Assembly: GCF_029784135.1 (NCBI RefSeq)
Contig: NC_073746.1
Location: 260,625,598 to 260,689,597 of the forward strand
From: Toxorhynchites rutilus septentrionalis
Lineage: Eukaryota > Arthropoda > Insecta > Diptera > Culicidae
Length of the DNA: 64,000 nt
Reading direction: 5' to 3'
Part shown: in pieces, positions 10,861-22,180 of the stretch
How the letters are laid out: each line of letters starts with the position of its first letter
Numbering within the stretch: position 1 is the first letter of the stretch
Made by a program: the position numbers and the translations under genes
The notes under the pieces: generated by a model
The model's input: the letters and a program-made list of their open reading frames with translations, nothing else
Told to the model about the DNA's origin: nothing
Database searches by the model: none

Positions 10861-11202
10861 TGCCATATTTATTTTGTTATTAAAAAAGGGTCATTAAAAA
10901 AGGTCACCATGTTCAGTAATTCAATACCGATAACTAAACAAAATTCCACGTTTCCATTAAGAAACAATGACGTCTTCAGTTTTGTCATACACAGTTTTTA
11001 AAAGTCTGTAAATGTTTTTTCTAATTAAATATCTTCAACCTGGCATCCCTGATTGCAGCGAAAGTGTATACACACTAAATATGTATTAAGCCAATTTTTA
11101 GAAAATCTTACACCCAGGAAAACCATTACACTCAGAGGAATAATTAGTAAACATAACAATATTACATATACAAATTCTATGCATGGTGCAGAAGTTTTGG
11201 AT

Positions 11203-11461
11203 ATGCTGTTACATTTAATGCGACATGCCGAAGCACCACTCAGCGTCACATTGGAGGCGATTTTGACCTGGAATTGGACATTTCCGATGAGAGTGGTACA
11301 GTGTCGTCGTCTGGTGGCGACTTTCAATGTGGTGCCATAATTTGGACCCCGAACTCTATGTTTACAAAAATGTCCAATAAGAGGTAAAAATGTCCAATTA
11401 AACGTGTCGCATTACAGGTCTGTCCAATTAGTAAAATGTCGAATTAAACGTAAATTACTGT
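11203..11461 (-). repeat. MITE copy, AATGCGACA family (inverse of 8861-9078)
   Basis: Reverse-complement relative of the 8861-9078 copy and more complete. Its end CAGTAATTTACGTTTAATTCGACA lies at 11461 on the complement. Confidence 0.65.
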
Positions 11462-11469
11462 GGAAATTT

Positions 11470-13258
11470 CTCACTGATGAACCTGCGTCGACTCTCGAAG
11501 GGAGCAATGTCATATACCGTGTATATGGTCTTGTTACGCAATCACTATCCAGCGCAACGATTTTTATTCACTTTATTTACACTCTCGCTCGTTGTCACTC
11601 TCTGTGATAAGATTAACGACAACGACAACATGAGAACCTTAAGGCACACTGTGTGGGGGTCAAATATTTGACACTTTTATCTTTATCTGACACAGATAAA
11701 ATTTGGTTTGAAATTTGTACAAACACTATTTGAGTTAAACAGTTTAAGGCAGTATTCTAGTCTAGACATTTGAAAAAAAAAATCATTTTTTTCCTTCATA
11801 TTTCTGTAGTTTAGGCATTCAAACATATTCAGAGAGAAAAATCTCATTATCTACCGATTTTGAGCCATTTTAGCGATGCGGTATCTAACCTGGTACGGCC
11901 AAAACAATGAACTTAAAACGCGTTTTTCTCGGACTATTTTTCAAACTGGACTACACGATGAGCCGATTCATGCCGAATTTTATTCAATCTGCAGGCATCT
12001 CTCTGTCGCATAAACCACTGAAAATGATATTTTTTAGATTTTACTATTTTTTAAAAATCGGGAAACGTAAGGAAAAACGTTTTCAACCGCATTTTGTTTT
12101 TCAAACGGCCGCAATTTGGTCAAAAAATATGTTTTTGACTTGTCCGAGGTTCATGCGATAGCGGCAGAATCGATTTTTTTTTGTTTAAGATGACCAGAAG
12201 GGCTGGAATCGTGTACGCCATGGCACAACTTTTTTTAACCCTCTCACTTCATCAGCTCTTATATATTCTAGTTATGAATATTTTTTCTACGTTAATTTTT
12301 TGGTTTATTGTTGAATAATGATATAATGGACAGTAAAAATATTTCTCGTTTTATTTTTACGGAGCTCGGGAAAACGTCCGAAATTCGTGTCTCTACACTA
12401 GAAAACCCCCTTAACCTCTTTCCCTACTAGATCACGTATATACAGTGTGCCCCTGAGCGTCCGCGGGATAATCGAAAACCGCCCGAAGCCGAGCGATGAC
12501 TGCCTGCTGAAAAGATGGCGGAAAGTGTGCAGAGTGTCCAGCCCACTTGATCACTAAACTGACGATGCCCGTGTTGCCAAAACCGAGCATGCCACACATC
12601 TTCTCTCTTCTCCGAAAAGAATTGAATAAAAAAACGAAAAGAACAAATGCTTGTGGCTTTGGTTCAGTGTATTTTCCTTCACAGAAAACATTTGAGCCTC
12701 TTTGGGATGATTGAGCTAATTGATGACGTTGAACTAAAAAAATATCGAGTCAAGTTCTGTTCTCCACACGGTCGTGCCCAACCGTACTTATTCTGCGTAG
12801 TCGTCCCGATCCGCACTCTTATCATTATCATTTTTTATACGGGCGTCCCGAGCCGTACCCGTTTGTCTTGAACGTGCTTTTTTGCCCACGAGGTATGTTC
12901 TAACGCAGTAAAAAACTTATCCGTCAACTTTCGGTGAATTATCAGAGGCCGTATTCCGTCCCATATTTCGGGTAAGAATTCACCAACGTATTGGAAATAT
13001 TTTTAATTCAAAATCCTTATGGCGCAATCTGCATTGAGTGTCTAGATGACATCCAAATTGTCAAAATCACACAAGATAATTTTCGTTTTAGTGGCCATTC
13101 ATTCGGGATCTGTAACGTGTAACGTGTTCATTGGAAGTCGTGGTAGTTTTCTATTCTATGATTTCTTTACTAACATTGCTCGAGAGAGTCTTCGTAGTTA
13201 ATTTGTTAAGCGACCCATCGTGAGTTCAGAACTCAGGGCTTACTATGCAAGTTCAACT
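11470..13258. other. Intergenic, no recognised gene
   Basis: AT-rich to about 12420, then a more GC-rich stretch (12440-12900) with CCGATCCGCACTC- and CCGAGCCGTACCC-like motifs that faintly recall the minisatellite at 48.5 kb. Short open frames here show no recognisable domain. Confidence 0.4.
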
Positions 13259-13967
13259 TACAGTGTCGGACAAAACATTGAGACCACAATCCAGCTATTC
13301 GAAGGAATTTATAACATCTGTAGTTGAAACAATACTCATTCATTAAAAAAAATGCGTTTTAAGCATACTTAACAACTAAATAGGTTCTCTATAGGGTTTA
13401 GATGCGGTGACAGCGCTGGCCACACGACTTTGTTATCCTGGAACCTCTTTTTGACGGTCTGGGCGGTGTGCTTCGAATTGTTATCCTGCATGAACAATAG
13501 TCGGATTTTTTTGTTGACTGCAACCAGAATTCGAGAATTTATAGCTTACATACTTCTTATTAAATACTTACCAGGATCCTAAAACCACAAAGTACCACCG
13601 CGAAACAATCAATTTTCTTCAAAAATCGGTCGAAACAACACTAGAAACAGCCGGAACGAGGAACTGGTTCTGAATTTTGTTGCGTCATTTTAATTGTTAA
13701 GTATGCTTCGAACGCATTTTTTTAATGATTGACTATTGTTTTAACTACACTGCCGTTCTGCGCATAGTTGTTCCATGTTCCAAAATCAGCAACTGAGAAA
13801 AACACAATCAAAGTTTTCTAGCATATTCGTCTACCAGAAGCTTTAAGGATTTCAGTTTGGCAATAGACCGGATTTTTATATGCAGTAAACTATTGTTTAA
13901 TGAAATGCGAAGAATTACCCTCACTTGAATCAATCAAGCTTGATTATGGTTCCAAAAAAAAAAAAAA

Positions 13968-14110
13968 AATGGTGGGACAGTTATCCCTAGAATAACAACA
14001 TGGGACAATTTGAAGTACATGTTGTTTTTTGAAGTACTGGGAGCAAACAATGAGTTTTTTGGTACTTTTCCGAAAAATTATGCATGAAAACATCGTTTTC
14101 TGAAGAAGAG
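13968..14110 (+). repeat. Direct repeat, left copy
   Basis: TGGTGGGACAGTTATCCCTAGAATAACAACATGGGACAATT... is repeated with about 20-25% differences by eye at 15492-15625. The two copies flank the nested element 14174-15348. Confidence 0.6.
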
Positions 14111-14173
14111 AGTGATCTGAAACACCTTTACAGAATAAAAATCTCATTGTTTTTGCCATTCGCTAACAAGATG

Positions 14174-15348
14174 TAAGGAAGGTGGGGGTAAAACGAACAT
14201 GTTAAGAAGAACTTCAATTATTTCTTTGGAAACTAATGTTTCCCAAAACTTTGATGCAGTTTCTTGCGATTCAATATACTGTTTTTCTACCTAGTTGGTC
14301 AAATATTTTACAAAAAAGCGTTTTTCAATGTTTTTTTACAGAAATTAAAACAAACCGAAAAGTACAAGTTTTCGATGCGGGTAACATGGACAGCTTTGTA
14401 ATATATGAAGCGTAGAGGTTCATCGAGTGCACCCGTGGCCGAGTGGTTAGCGTCTCACATTATCATGCCGGGTGTTCGGGTTCGATTCCCGTTCTGGCCG
14501 GAGGGATTTTTCGTCAAAGAAATTTCCTTCGACTTGCACTGTGGTCACGCGTATTCAAGAGCTTGCCCCTCGTGTTATTTGGCTTAAGAAATCTCAACTA
14601 AGTATTAATAAATGACGCTAGTTAATGCATACGTTGAGACGGCAAAAGTTCCACAGGGAACGTTAACGCCATTCAAGAAGAAGAAGAGGTTTATCGATCG
14701 CGAGAGGAATAATTGTATTCAACCAAGGTCTGTCCGTTAAATGATGATTAAATGAAATCGAATTAATCCACCTAGAAGTGATATCGTGCTTTCAGCAGTA
14801 TAAACGAACAGACCCTCATCTATTTTGTATTTGATTCCAGTCAGCTTCTAAACAGTCCTTATTTGGCGATTTGATTTCCATTTATAGACGCGGGGCAGGA
14901 ATAGATTAAACAGATTAAACAGACTTTTCACAGTCCATCTCACTCCTACTGGCAACTGTCCGTTTTACCCCACCAGTACAATTATTTCAATGATTTGAAT
15001 TTTGCACTCAAAATTTAATTTACTTTTCCGTACAAACCTTATATCGCTTCTCTGTTAACTCGCAAACCGAAATATAACAAATTGAATTTTGATATTAAAC
15101 CACTCAAAATGCTTAATATCGAAGCAGCTAAAATTACATCCACACGCGGAAACATGTATGATTTTCGGTTTTTGTTTCCCTGTTTTACTTTTGATTAGTA
15201 TTCATTGCCATAAGGTGGCTTAAATATAATAGAATAACATGTAGAAGGTGTTCTCATTAACAGAAATTTGAAATTCAAAATGTAACTATACAAATCAACC
15301 ACCTGTCCATTTTACCCCCATTGTCCGTATTACCCGCGGTTCCCCTAC
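14174..15348 (+). mobile_element. TAGGGGA-ended repeat family, copy 1 (with nested SINE)
   Basis: It starts GTAAGGAAGGTGGGGGTAAAACG and ends TTGTCCGTATTACCCGCGGTTCCCCTAC. The other copy at 26573 starts GTAGGGGAGGTGGGGGTAATACGGACA, so the two ends form an inverted repeat. The body is collinear with copy 2 (26573-27892). No transposase was recognised. Confidence 0.6.
14414..14697 (+). mobile_element. tRNA-headed SINE, full-length copy 1
   Basis: The SINE body is 14427-14684, flanked by AGAGGTTCATCGA (14414-14426) and AGAGGTTTATCGA (14685-14697). The head has an A box (TGGCCGAGTGGTTAGCGTC) and a B box (GGTTCGATTCC), both Ser/Leu-tRNA-like. The tail ends CATTCAAGAAGAAGAAG. Copy 2 of the host repeat, at 27310-27350, shows the empty site. 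Transcription by RNA polymerase III is inferred from the boxes. Related copies: 28816-29075, 31842-32121, 39424-39556, 44120-44397 and 60278-60470. Confidence 0.9.
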
Positions 15349-15828
15349 ACGTGTTCTGTGGAACTTTTTTTTATTTGTTTGAGAATTATTTCGTTCTTTC
15401 AAACCATAAATCAGTGCATTAGCCCTGCTGAAACAATGACATAAAATTTATGCACTTGAACCGATTCATTTATTATACATACAAAAACACATGGTGGGAC
15501 AGCTATGCTTAGAATACCAACATGGGACAATTGAGATTGATGTTGTTTTTTTGCAAAAGCTGGGAACAAACAATAAGGTTTTTCGTGGTTTTCTGGAATA
15601 TTAGGCATAAAAATATTGTTTTATGAAGAAAGGTGTAAATTGTCCAAAAGTAACATGTGACAACTATGCATAGAACGACAGACAGATGTCATAAATTTCT
15701 TCGAACAATGCAAACAAATTATTATAAACGGATTGAAGCACTTGATTGGATTATTTTTTTCTCAAAGTTTTGTTCCTTTCTTTTTCGCTTGAGCAGTGAT
15801 CTTAATGTTTTGTCCGACACTGTATGTA

Positions 15829-16560
<732 letters not shown>

Positions 16561-16864
16561 TACAAAAAATACAAAAATGTTTATTGCATGTATCACTGCT
16601 TTTTCAAGGAAAAACAATATGACGCCCATGTCCAAATTTAATACGACCGCAAAGGGTTAACTCGGACACTGACAAAACTCTTGAGTTGTTCTATAAGAAC
16701 TGTGGTGATTAATAAGTACAAGAGGAAACTTTTACGACTGTCCGCAAATCACAAACCAAGCGCCTCATTGGAACCCTTGATCGTCAAATTCAGTTGATGG
16801 TCAAGGCAAGGCAGCAAATTGAAAACTGATTACTGTACTGTGCGCGAATCCTTCTTTCTTTTCT

Positions 16865-17245
16865 TTGAAATACAATAAATATAGTGCGATTGTAGAAGTC
16901 GATGGAGACACGTATATTAAAATGATGGAAGCCAAATCATTATTCTGTGGCTTCGAAAAATGTCGGGTAATCGATGGGTTGAAGATTCTGAGATGTTTTA
17001 AATGCTGCGAATATGGTCATAAGATTGTCGATTGCAAATCAGAAGTTAGTGTATGTCCGAAATGCGGTAAAAATCACCAATTTAAAGATTGTAACTCTCA
17101 AGAAATTCAATGCTCGAATTGTACAAAAATTAAAAAGGAACGAAGAATGGACATAGATACTAAACATTTTGCTTGGAGTCCCAACTACCCCATATTCCTT
17201 CGCAACTACGAGAGGAAGAAGGAACAGGTAGACTTCTCCATCTAG
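16865..17245 (+). pseudogene. ORF1 (Gag-like) fragment with zinc knuckles
   Basis: Encodes CFKCCEYGHKIVDC and CPKCGKNHQFKDC, two complete CCHC knuckles with standard spacing, then CSNC, the start of a third. Three-knuckle Gag proteins are standard in Jockey/CR1/I-type elements, where they bind the element RNA. The N-terminal part has no obvious methionine-led start in the window, and the third knuckle is not completed, because lysine-rich sequence and a stop at 17243-17245 follow. Confidence 0.75.
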
Positions 17246-17278
17246 CCATCCATGAAAGGAGCATATCAAGGATATGAT

Positions 17279-17703
17279 ATTATTTATTTAAATGTGGCAG
17301 GATTACGCACTCATTTCGATGAAATATGAAATCTAGCAAAAAACCGAAAATATTAATAATGGTTGAAACACATTTGACGGAATCAATTGATCTAAATGAA
17401 TTCAATGTAACTGGGTACACAATGGTAAATTGCTTGTCGAGGTCTGTGCATACTGGAGGCGTATCTATGTACATTTCCGGCCTTTTGAAGTTTAAAGAAA
17501 TTTACAATGATACATACATGGACAACTGGTTTCTAGCTGTAGAAATTAGAAGTTCGAAAATATCTGGAATCTGTGCTGGAATATACCATTCCCCGAGTAG
17601 TAGCGACAAGGATTTCCTAGAATTTCTGGAAGATGTTTGGTTGCAACATATACAAGAGATATCGACATTGAATTTGACGGTAATAAGGAAAGTGACTTCG
17701 TAA
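17279..17703 (+). pseudogene. Apurinic-type endonuclease domain, N-terminal part only
   Basis: The reading IIYLNVAGLRTHFDEI at about 17279 corresponds to the N-terminal NVAGL/N(V)RSL motif of non-LTR endonucleases and is followed by a stop at 17327. Frame 17326-17703 continues with MVETHLTES, which keeps the catalytic Glu context (ETHL), and VHTGGVSMYI. The later GDFN and SDH motifs are missing, and the frame runs into a short unrelated tail at about 17650-17703. In an intact element this domain nicks the target DNA. Confidence 0.7.
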
Positions 17704-19301
17704 CAGCAGAAAAGCTAAACAAATTTTTCACGTCAGGTGTGGAGGAAATCCACAATGGTATTGTATCTCCTACGAATCGTCTTTATTTTGCTTTTCCAAG
17801 TCTGTCTTCAGAATTGAGATGCTTCAGAACCATCAGCATGGAAACACTGAGGAAGGTAGTAATGGATTTAAGAAACTGTTCAGGTGTTGATGATATCAAT
17901 AAAACAGTATTAGTAGATGCATTTGATTTAATCAAAGAAAATCTACTATATATAGTAAATGAGTCAATACTTCGTGGTGAATGCCCATATAGTTGGAAAA
18001 AATCTGTTGTCATACCGATTCCAAAAAATCCAAAATCATCCAAACCAGAAGACCGTAGGCCAGTTAATATGTTACCACTGTACGAAAAGATTCTAGAAAT
18101 TGTTGTCAAAGATCAATTATTGGAACATATAACGGAAAATGGGATACTGGTAGATGAACAGTCAGGGTTTAGAAAAAATCACTCTTGTGAAACGGCTCTC
18201 AATTTGTTGCTCTTGAAGTGGAAACAGGCTATAGAGGCGGAGAAAGTAGTACTGGGTGTTTTCATTGATTTGAAACGAGCTTTTGAAACAATAGATCGAC
18301 ATAAGTTACTAAACTTGCTTTCCAATTATAATGTAACTGGACCTGTATTGAACTGGTTTGGGAGTTACCTGGAAGGGCGAACACAAATCACTATTTATAG
18401 GGATAGTAAATCATCGGCGGTACCAGTGAATCTGGGTGTGCCTCAAGGAAGTGTTCTGGGGCCGCTGCTCTTCTTGCTTTATATCAATGACATTAAACAG
18501 GTGTTGAATGGCAGTGACGTAAACTTGTTTGCTGACGACACTGTTATATTCGTTGTAGCTGACACATTGCAAGATTGCTACATAAAGATGAACCATGAAC
18601 TGCTAAACTTAGACGAATGGTTGACATGGAAGAAACTTAAGTTAAACATAAACAAAACGAAGTACATGGTAGTATCCACACGAAATCTTGACAGCGAAGG
18701 TCTTAATATAACTATTGATGGGCAAACGGTGGAAAGAGCATCATCGATCAAATATCTTGGCGTTATTCTTGACGAAACGCTGCACTTCAACGAGCATATA
18801 AACTATACTATAAAGAAAGCAGCTCAAAAATATGGAGTGCTTTGTAGAATTGATCGATTCTTGACCTTTGAAAGTAAAATCACGATCTATAAATCACTTA
18901 TTGCTCCACATTTTGATTATTGTGCATCTGTGCTATTTCTTGCAAATAAGAGGCAAATGCAAAGAATGCAAATTGTGCAATACGAATGCCTGCAATGGAT
19001 GTCAGTGAGTCAGCGTATTAAGTACTGCACGCTTACGTTCATATATAAGATGACTAACGGTATGACACCGAACTATCTACAAAACACGATAACGTATGGG
19101 AGAGATATTCACCGATATAACACAAGACAAGCAAGTGACCTCAGAACCATGAACTTCCGAATGTCCTGTACCCAAAATTCACTTTTTTACAAAGGATATC
19201 GGCTTTACAATACATTACCAAATGAAGCAAAGACAGCAACAAGTCTTCGAATGTTCCGTAGTATCTGTACAGAATTTTTGAAGTATGATTTGGATTTTTA
19301 A
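17637..19301 (+). CDS. Reverse transcriptase of the CR1/Jockey-like element
   Basis: A continuous 554-codon frame. Fingers and palm motifs are present in order: SWKKSVVIPIPKNPKSSKPE with DRRPVNMLP, FRKNHSCETAL, VLGVFIDLKRAFETIDR with the first catalytic Asp, GVPQGSVLGPLLFLLYINDI, and the catalytic box LFADDTVIF. After the palm come KTKYMVVSTR, SSIKYLGVILDE and a C-terminal region ending at 19301 without RNase H. The ATG at 17637 may be artificial; coding similarity to the RT linker starts near 17690. The long open frame suggests a younger copy than the element at 1-2281, but the lost endonuclease half means it cannot act alone. Confidence 0.88.
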   Translation: MVATYTRDIDIEFDGNKESDFVTAEKLNKFFTSGVEEIHNGIVSPTNRLYFAFPSLSSELRCFRTISMETLRKVVMDLRNCSGVDDINKTVLVDAFDLIKENLLYIVNESILRGECPYSWKKSVVIPIPKNPKSSKPEDRRPVNMLPLYEKILEIVVKDQLLEHITENGILVDEQSGFRKNHSCETALNLLLLKWKQAIEAEKVVLGVFIDLKRAFETIDRHKLLNLLSNYNVTGPVLNWFGSYLEGRTQITIYRDSKSSAVPVNLGVPQGSVLGPLLFLLYINDIKQVLNGSDVNLFADDTVIFVVADTLQDCYIKMNHELLNLDEWLTWKKLKLNINKTKYMVVSTRNLDSEGLNITIDGQTVERASSIKYLGVILDETLHFNEHINYTIKKAAQKYGVLCRIDRFLTFESKITIYKSLIAPHFDYCASVLFLANKRQMQRMQIVQYECLQWMSVSQRIKYCTLTFIYKMTNGMTPNYLQNTITYGRDIHRYNTRQASDLRTMNFRMSCTQNSLFYKGYRLYNTLPNEAKTATSLRMFRSICTEFLKYDLDF

Positions 19302-19380
19302 CCCAGTATAGAATCAATTTTAATCAATGTTAGCATGTAAGATGACGAAGTTATAACGGATATTTGTGTTTCTTATCTTT

Positions 19381-20330
19381 TGACTATGATGATGATGATG
19401 GTATGTTATTCGTTTGGGGAACTTTAGTCGTACTTTTTTTTCTCTACAGTCGAACATACAAATTTAACTTTAAACAATAGTTTGAGTCCGCGCGCGTTCA
19501 CACACATAGAGAAGCATAAGACTGAACATAATCAAATTTATCTCGAATAAAATAAAAGCGTTCCAAGGGGTTCAATGTGGAAACCAGAGTGAAGCTAGGG
19601 ATAGCTCAACAGGAATACTCGTAATTTCATCTTTTCAACAGATAGTTATAACGAGATTTTTCTGTGTTGTGGCAGATCTCATTGCAGATTCAGGTTGATA
19701 CGTTTATACTCCAGGTTGAATGTAGGACCTGAAGTATCGGCTGGAATTAGGCTTAGGTTTGCTCAGTTGTCTGGTCTCGAAAACGGTTAACAGACCGTTG
19801 TCGGGTATCCAAAGAAGCGGGAATTCTTTTGTAAATTCAAGGCTAATACTGACATAGGTATTGGGTTCAATTCCTGATCGGTCAAGGATTTTTTCGGGTT
19901 GGAAACTTCCTTGACATGCCTTGGGAGAAGTAATGGGCCTGTAGTATCGGCTAGAATTAGGCTTGGGTTTGCTCAGCTGCTTGAACTCGGAAACGATAGC
20001 ATCGTGGCCGGGGATCTGAAAAAGCGGGAATTCCCTTGTAAATTCTTGGCTAATATTGTAATAGGTATCGGATTCAATTCCCGATCGGTCTAGGGTCTTC
20101 CCGTGTTGGGAATTCTCTCGACATACCATGGAATAAATGCGTCGAGTAGTTCTTTCGATTAGGAATCTATGTCTGTGTTATAACCAGTCCGTGTTTTTTT
20201 TATGATATGCTAACTGGTTAGTTGTATAGTATAGTAAATTTCAATATAAATATCATTATCAACAAGAGCTCGTTCAGCTCAAACTTTTGTAAGGGGACCA
20301 TCATCATGATTTCATATAATAAATAATGTA
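19381..20330 (+). repeat. Tandem duplication, unit A (contains two subrepeats)
   Basis: About 950-1000 bp, repeated at 20388-21345. Subrepeats of about 190-215 bp lie at 19722-19912 and 19913-20130. Each has CTGAAGTATCGGCTGGAATTAGG-type sequence, a GCGGGAATTC core and a box-B-like GGTTCAATTCC near its 3' part. The flanks share TTTGAGTCCGCGCGCG upstream and ACCATCATCATGATTT downstream. Confidence 0.85.
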
Positions 20331-20387
20331 TTGTCTTTTGTGTGTGAGTGTGTGCTTTTTTTTAATTTTTACTAATTTTTTTTTTTT

Positions 20388-21345
20388 TTACTATGATGAT
20401 GATGGTATTGATTGGTTTTGTTTTTATTTCAATTCAATTCTTCAATTAAATTTGAAAAATAATTGTGAAGTCTGCAATAGTTTGAGCCCGCGCGCGTTGG
20501 CACACATAGAAAGACTTGAGATCGAGCATAAGCAAAAGTAGTTTTTCGCGAATAAAATAAAAGTATTCCAAGGAGTTCAATGTGGAAAACGGAATGAAGC
20601 TAGGGATAGCTCAACCGGAATACTCGTAAATTTATCTTTTCAACAGATAATTATAACGAGATTTTTCTGTGTTATGGCGGATCTCATTGCAGATTTCAGG
20701 TTGATACGTTTATGCTCCAGGTTGGATGTAGGGCCTGAAGTATCGGCTGGAATTAGGCTTAGGTTTGCTCAGCTGTCTGGTCTCGAAAACGATTAACAGA
20801 CCGTTGTCGGGTATCCGTTGAAGCGGGAATTCCTTTGTAAATTCAAGGCTAATACTGACATAGGTATTGGGTTCAATTCCTGATCGGTCAAGGATTTTTT
20901 CGGGTTGGAAACTTTCTTGACATGCCTTGGGATAAGTAATGGGCCTGAAGTATCGGCTAGAATTAGGCTTGGGTTTTCTCAGCTGCTTGAACTCGGAAAC
21001 GATAGCATCGTGGCCGGGTATCAGATAAAGCGGGAATTCCCTTGTAAATTCTTGGCTAATACTGACATAGGTATTGGGTTCAATTCCCGATCGGTCTAGG
21101 GTCTTCCCGGGTTAGAAATTCTCTCGACATGCCATGGAATAAATACGATCAGATAATGGCTTATATTGTTCTTTCGATTAGTAATCTATGTCTGCGAAAT
21201 AACCAGTCCGTTTTCATTTCAATTTAATTTGCTTACTGGTTTGTTGATGAATAATGTAAATACCGTAATATAATTATTATCAATTAGATAACCCGTTCCT
21301 CTCAAAACTTTGTAGGGGAATGAGGTGGGACCATCATCATTTTTT
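20388..21345 (+). repeat. Tandem duplication, unit B (contains two subrepeats)
   Basis: Second copy of the 19381-20330 unit, offset by about 1.0 kb. Subrepeats are at about 20728-20925 and 20926-21130. The subrepeat sequence with GGTTCAATTCCCGATCGGTC and GGGTCTTCCCGGGTT resembles the 3' part of abundant tRNA-related mosquito SINEs; family identity is from memory and uncertain. Confidence 0.85.
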
Positions 21346-21602
21346 CTGGGGAGGCTAGAAGTGTTACCAAGGAAATAGACAACCCAATCGAAGCCTCGAG
21401 CAACAAACATGTTAACTTATTAATATAAGATAAATTATAGCCCAATAGGATATAAACATCATTCATACGTGATTAAAAAATAAGGTGTGATTGAATTATT
21501 ATCAACTCATATATTATCAAAGCTTTATTCAGCTCCATCGCTTTCGTTTCGATGAAGACGGGATTATCCTTATCCACGAAAATGTGGAATTACTTAAATA
21601 TA

Positions 21603-22180
21603 TACAGTAAAACCTATTTTGTGCGGTTTTTTTTGTGTGAATTTTTTTTGTGCGATTTTCTGTTCTTGTGCGGTGTTTTTTGTGCGATTTTTTTTGTGAG
21701 GTGTATGAAAAGAAGCATATTTGACGAAGTTATCGGCCATTTAGTTTTTTTTTCGATGGTTTATATGCATTTAAGTGCGAAAAAAGTATATTTGCGTCTC
21801 AATTATCCACTTCTGAAATCATTCCCCTCCTCTCATCAAATCTAAGTTTTTCTAAGTTTTTGCATGACATGATTTCTAACAGCAACACGTTTCGACATGC
21901 AACTAAAAGCACAAAACAGCCACGCGCAACCGAAATGGCAAAGTGTCCCATCGCAAAGCTAGGAAACAAAAGGAAATTCAACGGTGAATGGCGTGGATTT
22001 GAGTTATTTTCTTGGAGGAAACTTTTCTTATGCGACCCCTATGTACCGCACAAAAAAAGTTTTTTTCAAAATATATACCGAACACGATTTTTTAAAGCTG
22101 CTGGTGAAGTTTTGCACGATTTTTTTATGCGACTTTTTTGTGCAGTCCCCATCCCACGCACAAAAAAAGGTTTGCCTGTA
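21603..22180. mobile_element. pogo-like MITE 1 (CAGTAAAACC ends)
   Basis: The element is 21605-22178 with TA on each side. The left end CAGTAAAACCTATTTTGTGCGG matches the complement of the right end (CAGGCAAACCTTTTTTTGTGCG). Repeated GTGCGGTTTTTT/GTGCGA motifs fill both arms. TA target and CAGTnnAACC ends are typical of pogo/Tigger-derived MITEs. No transposase. Confidence 0.6.

Larger units (their letters stand above)
7022..11059. mobile_element. Element with hAT-like ends and 8-bp target duplication
   Basis: The ends read CAGGGATGCCAGG (from 7030) and CCTGGCATCCCTG (to 11051), a perfect 13-bp inverted repeat. Outside them are GTTGCAGC (7022-7029) and ATTGCAGC (11052-11059), a 7-of-8 target duplication. 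An 8-bp duplication fits hAT and P superfamilies, and CAGGGnTGCCA ends fit hAT. Subterminal inverted sequence (TAGGTAGTGCGGACT near 7092 and its complement near 10840) supports one unit or two nested ones. The 4.0-kb interior holds a THAP-like fragment, a foldback element, a CAGTAATT-type MITE and dispersed repeats. No intact transposase is present. Confidence 0.6.
13260..15828. mobile_element. Tc1-like element, interrupted by another repeat
   Basis: The ends CAGTGTCGGACAAAACATT (from about 13261) and AATGTTTTGTCCGACACTG (to about 15826) are a perfect 19-bp inverted repeat flanked by TA on both sides. The segment 13391-13500 reads like a short degraded Tc1 transposase piece on the minus strand. 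Most of the interior is the nested repeat at 14174-15348. Two direct repeats (13968-14110 and 15492-15625) flank that insert. Confidence 0.6.
16650..19380 (+). mobile_element. CR1/Jockey-like non-LTR retrotransposon, internally deleted
   Basis: Gag-like zinc knuckles, the start of an endonuclease and a long RT occur in order on the plus strand in three different frames. The endonuclease lacks its C-terminal half, and the RT frame begins directly after it near 17650, so an internal deletion is likely. The 5' limit is uncertain. Confidence 0.8.

Noticed and set aside
14427..14500. Functional tRNA-Ser/Leu gene
   Set aside because: The A and B boxes are present, but the sequence continues into a conserved body with target duplications and recurs at several loci, so it is a SINE head.
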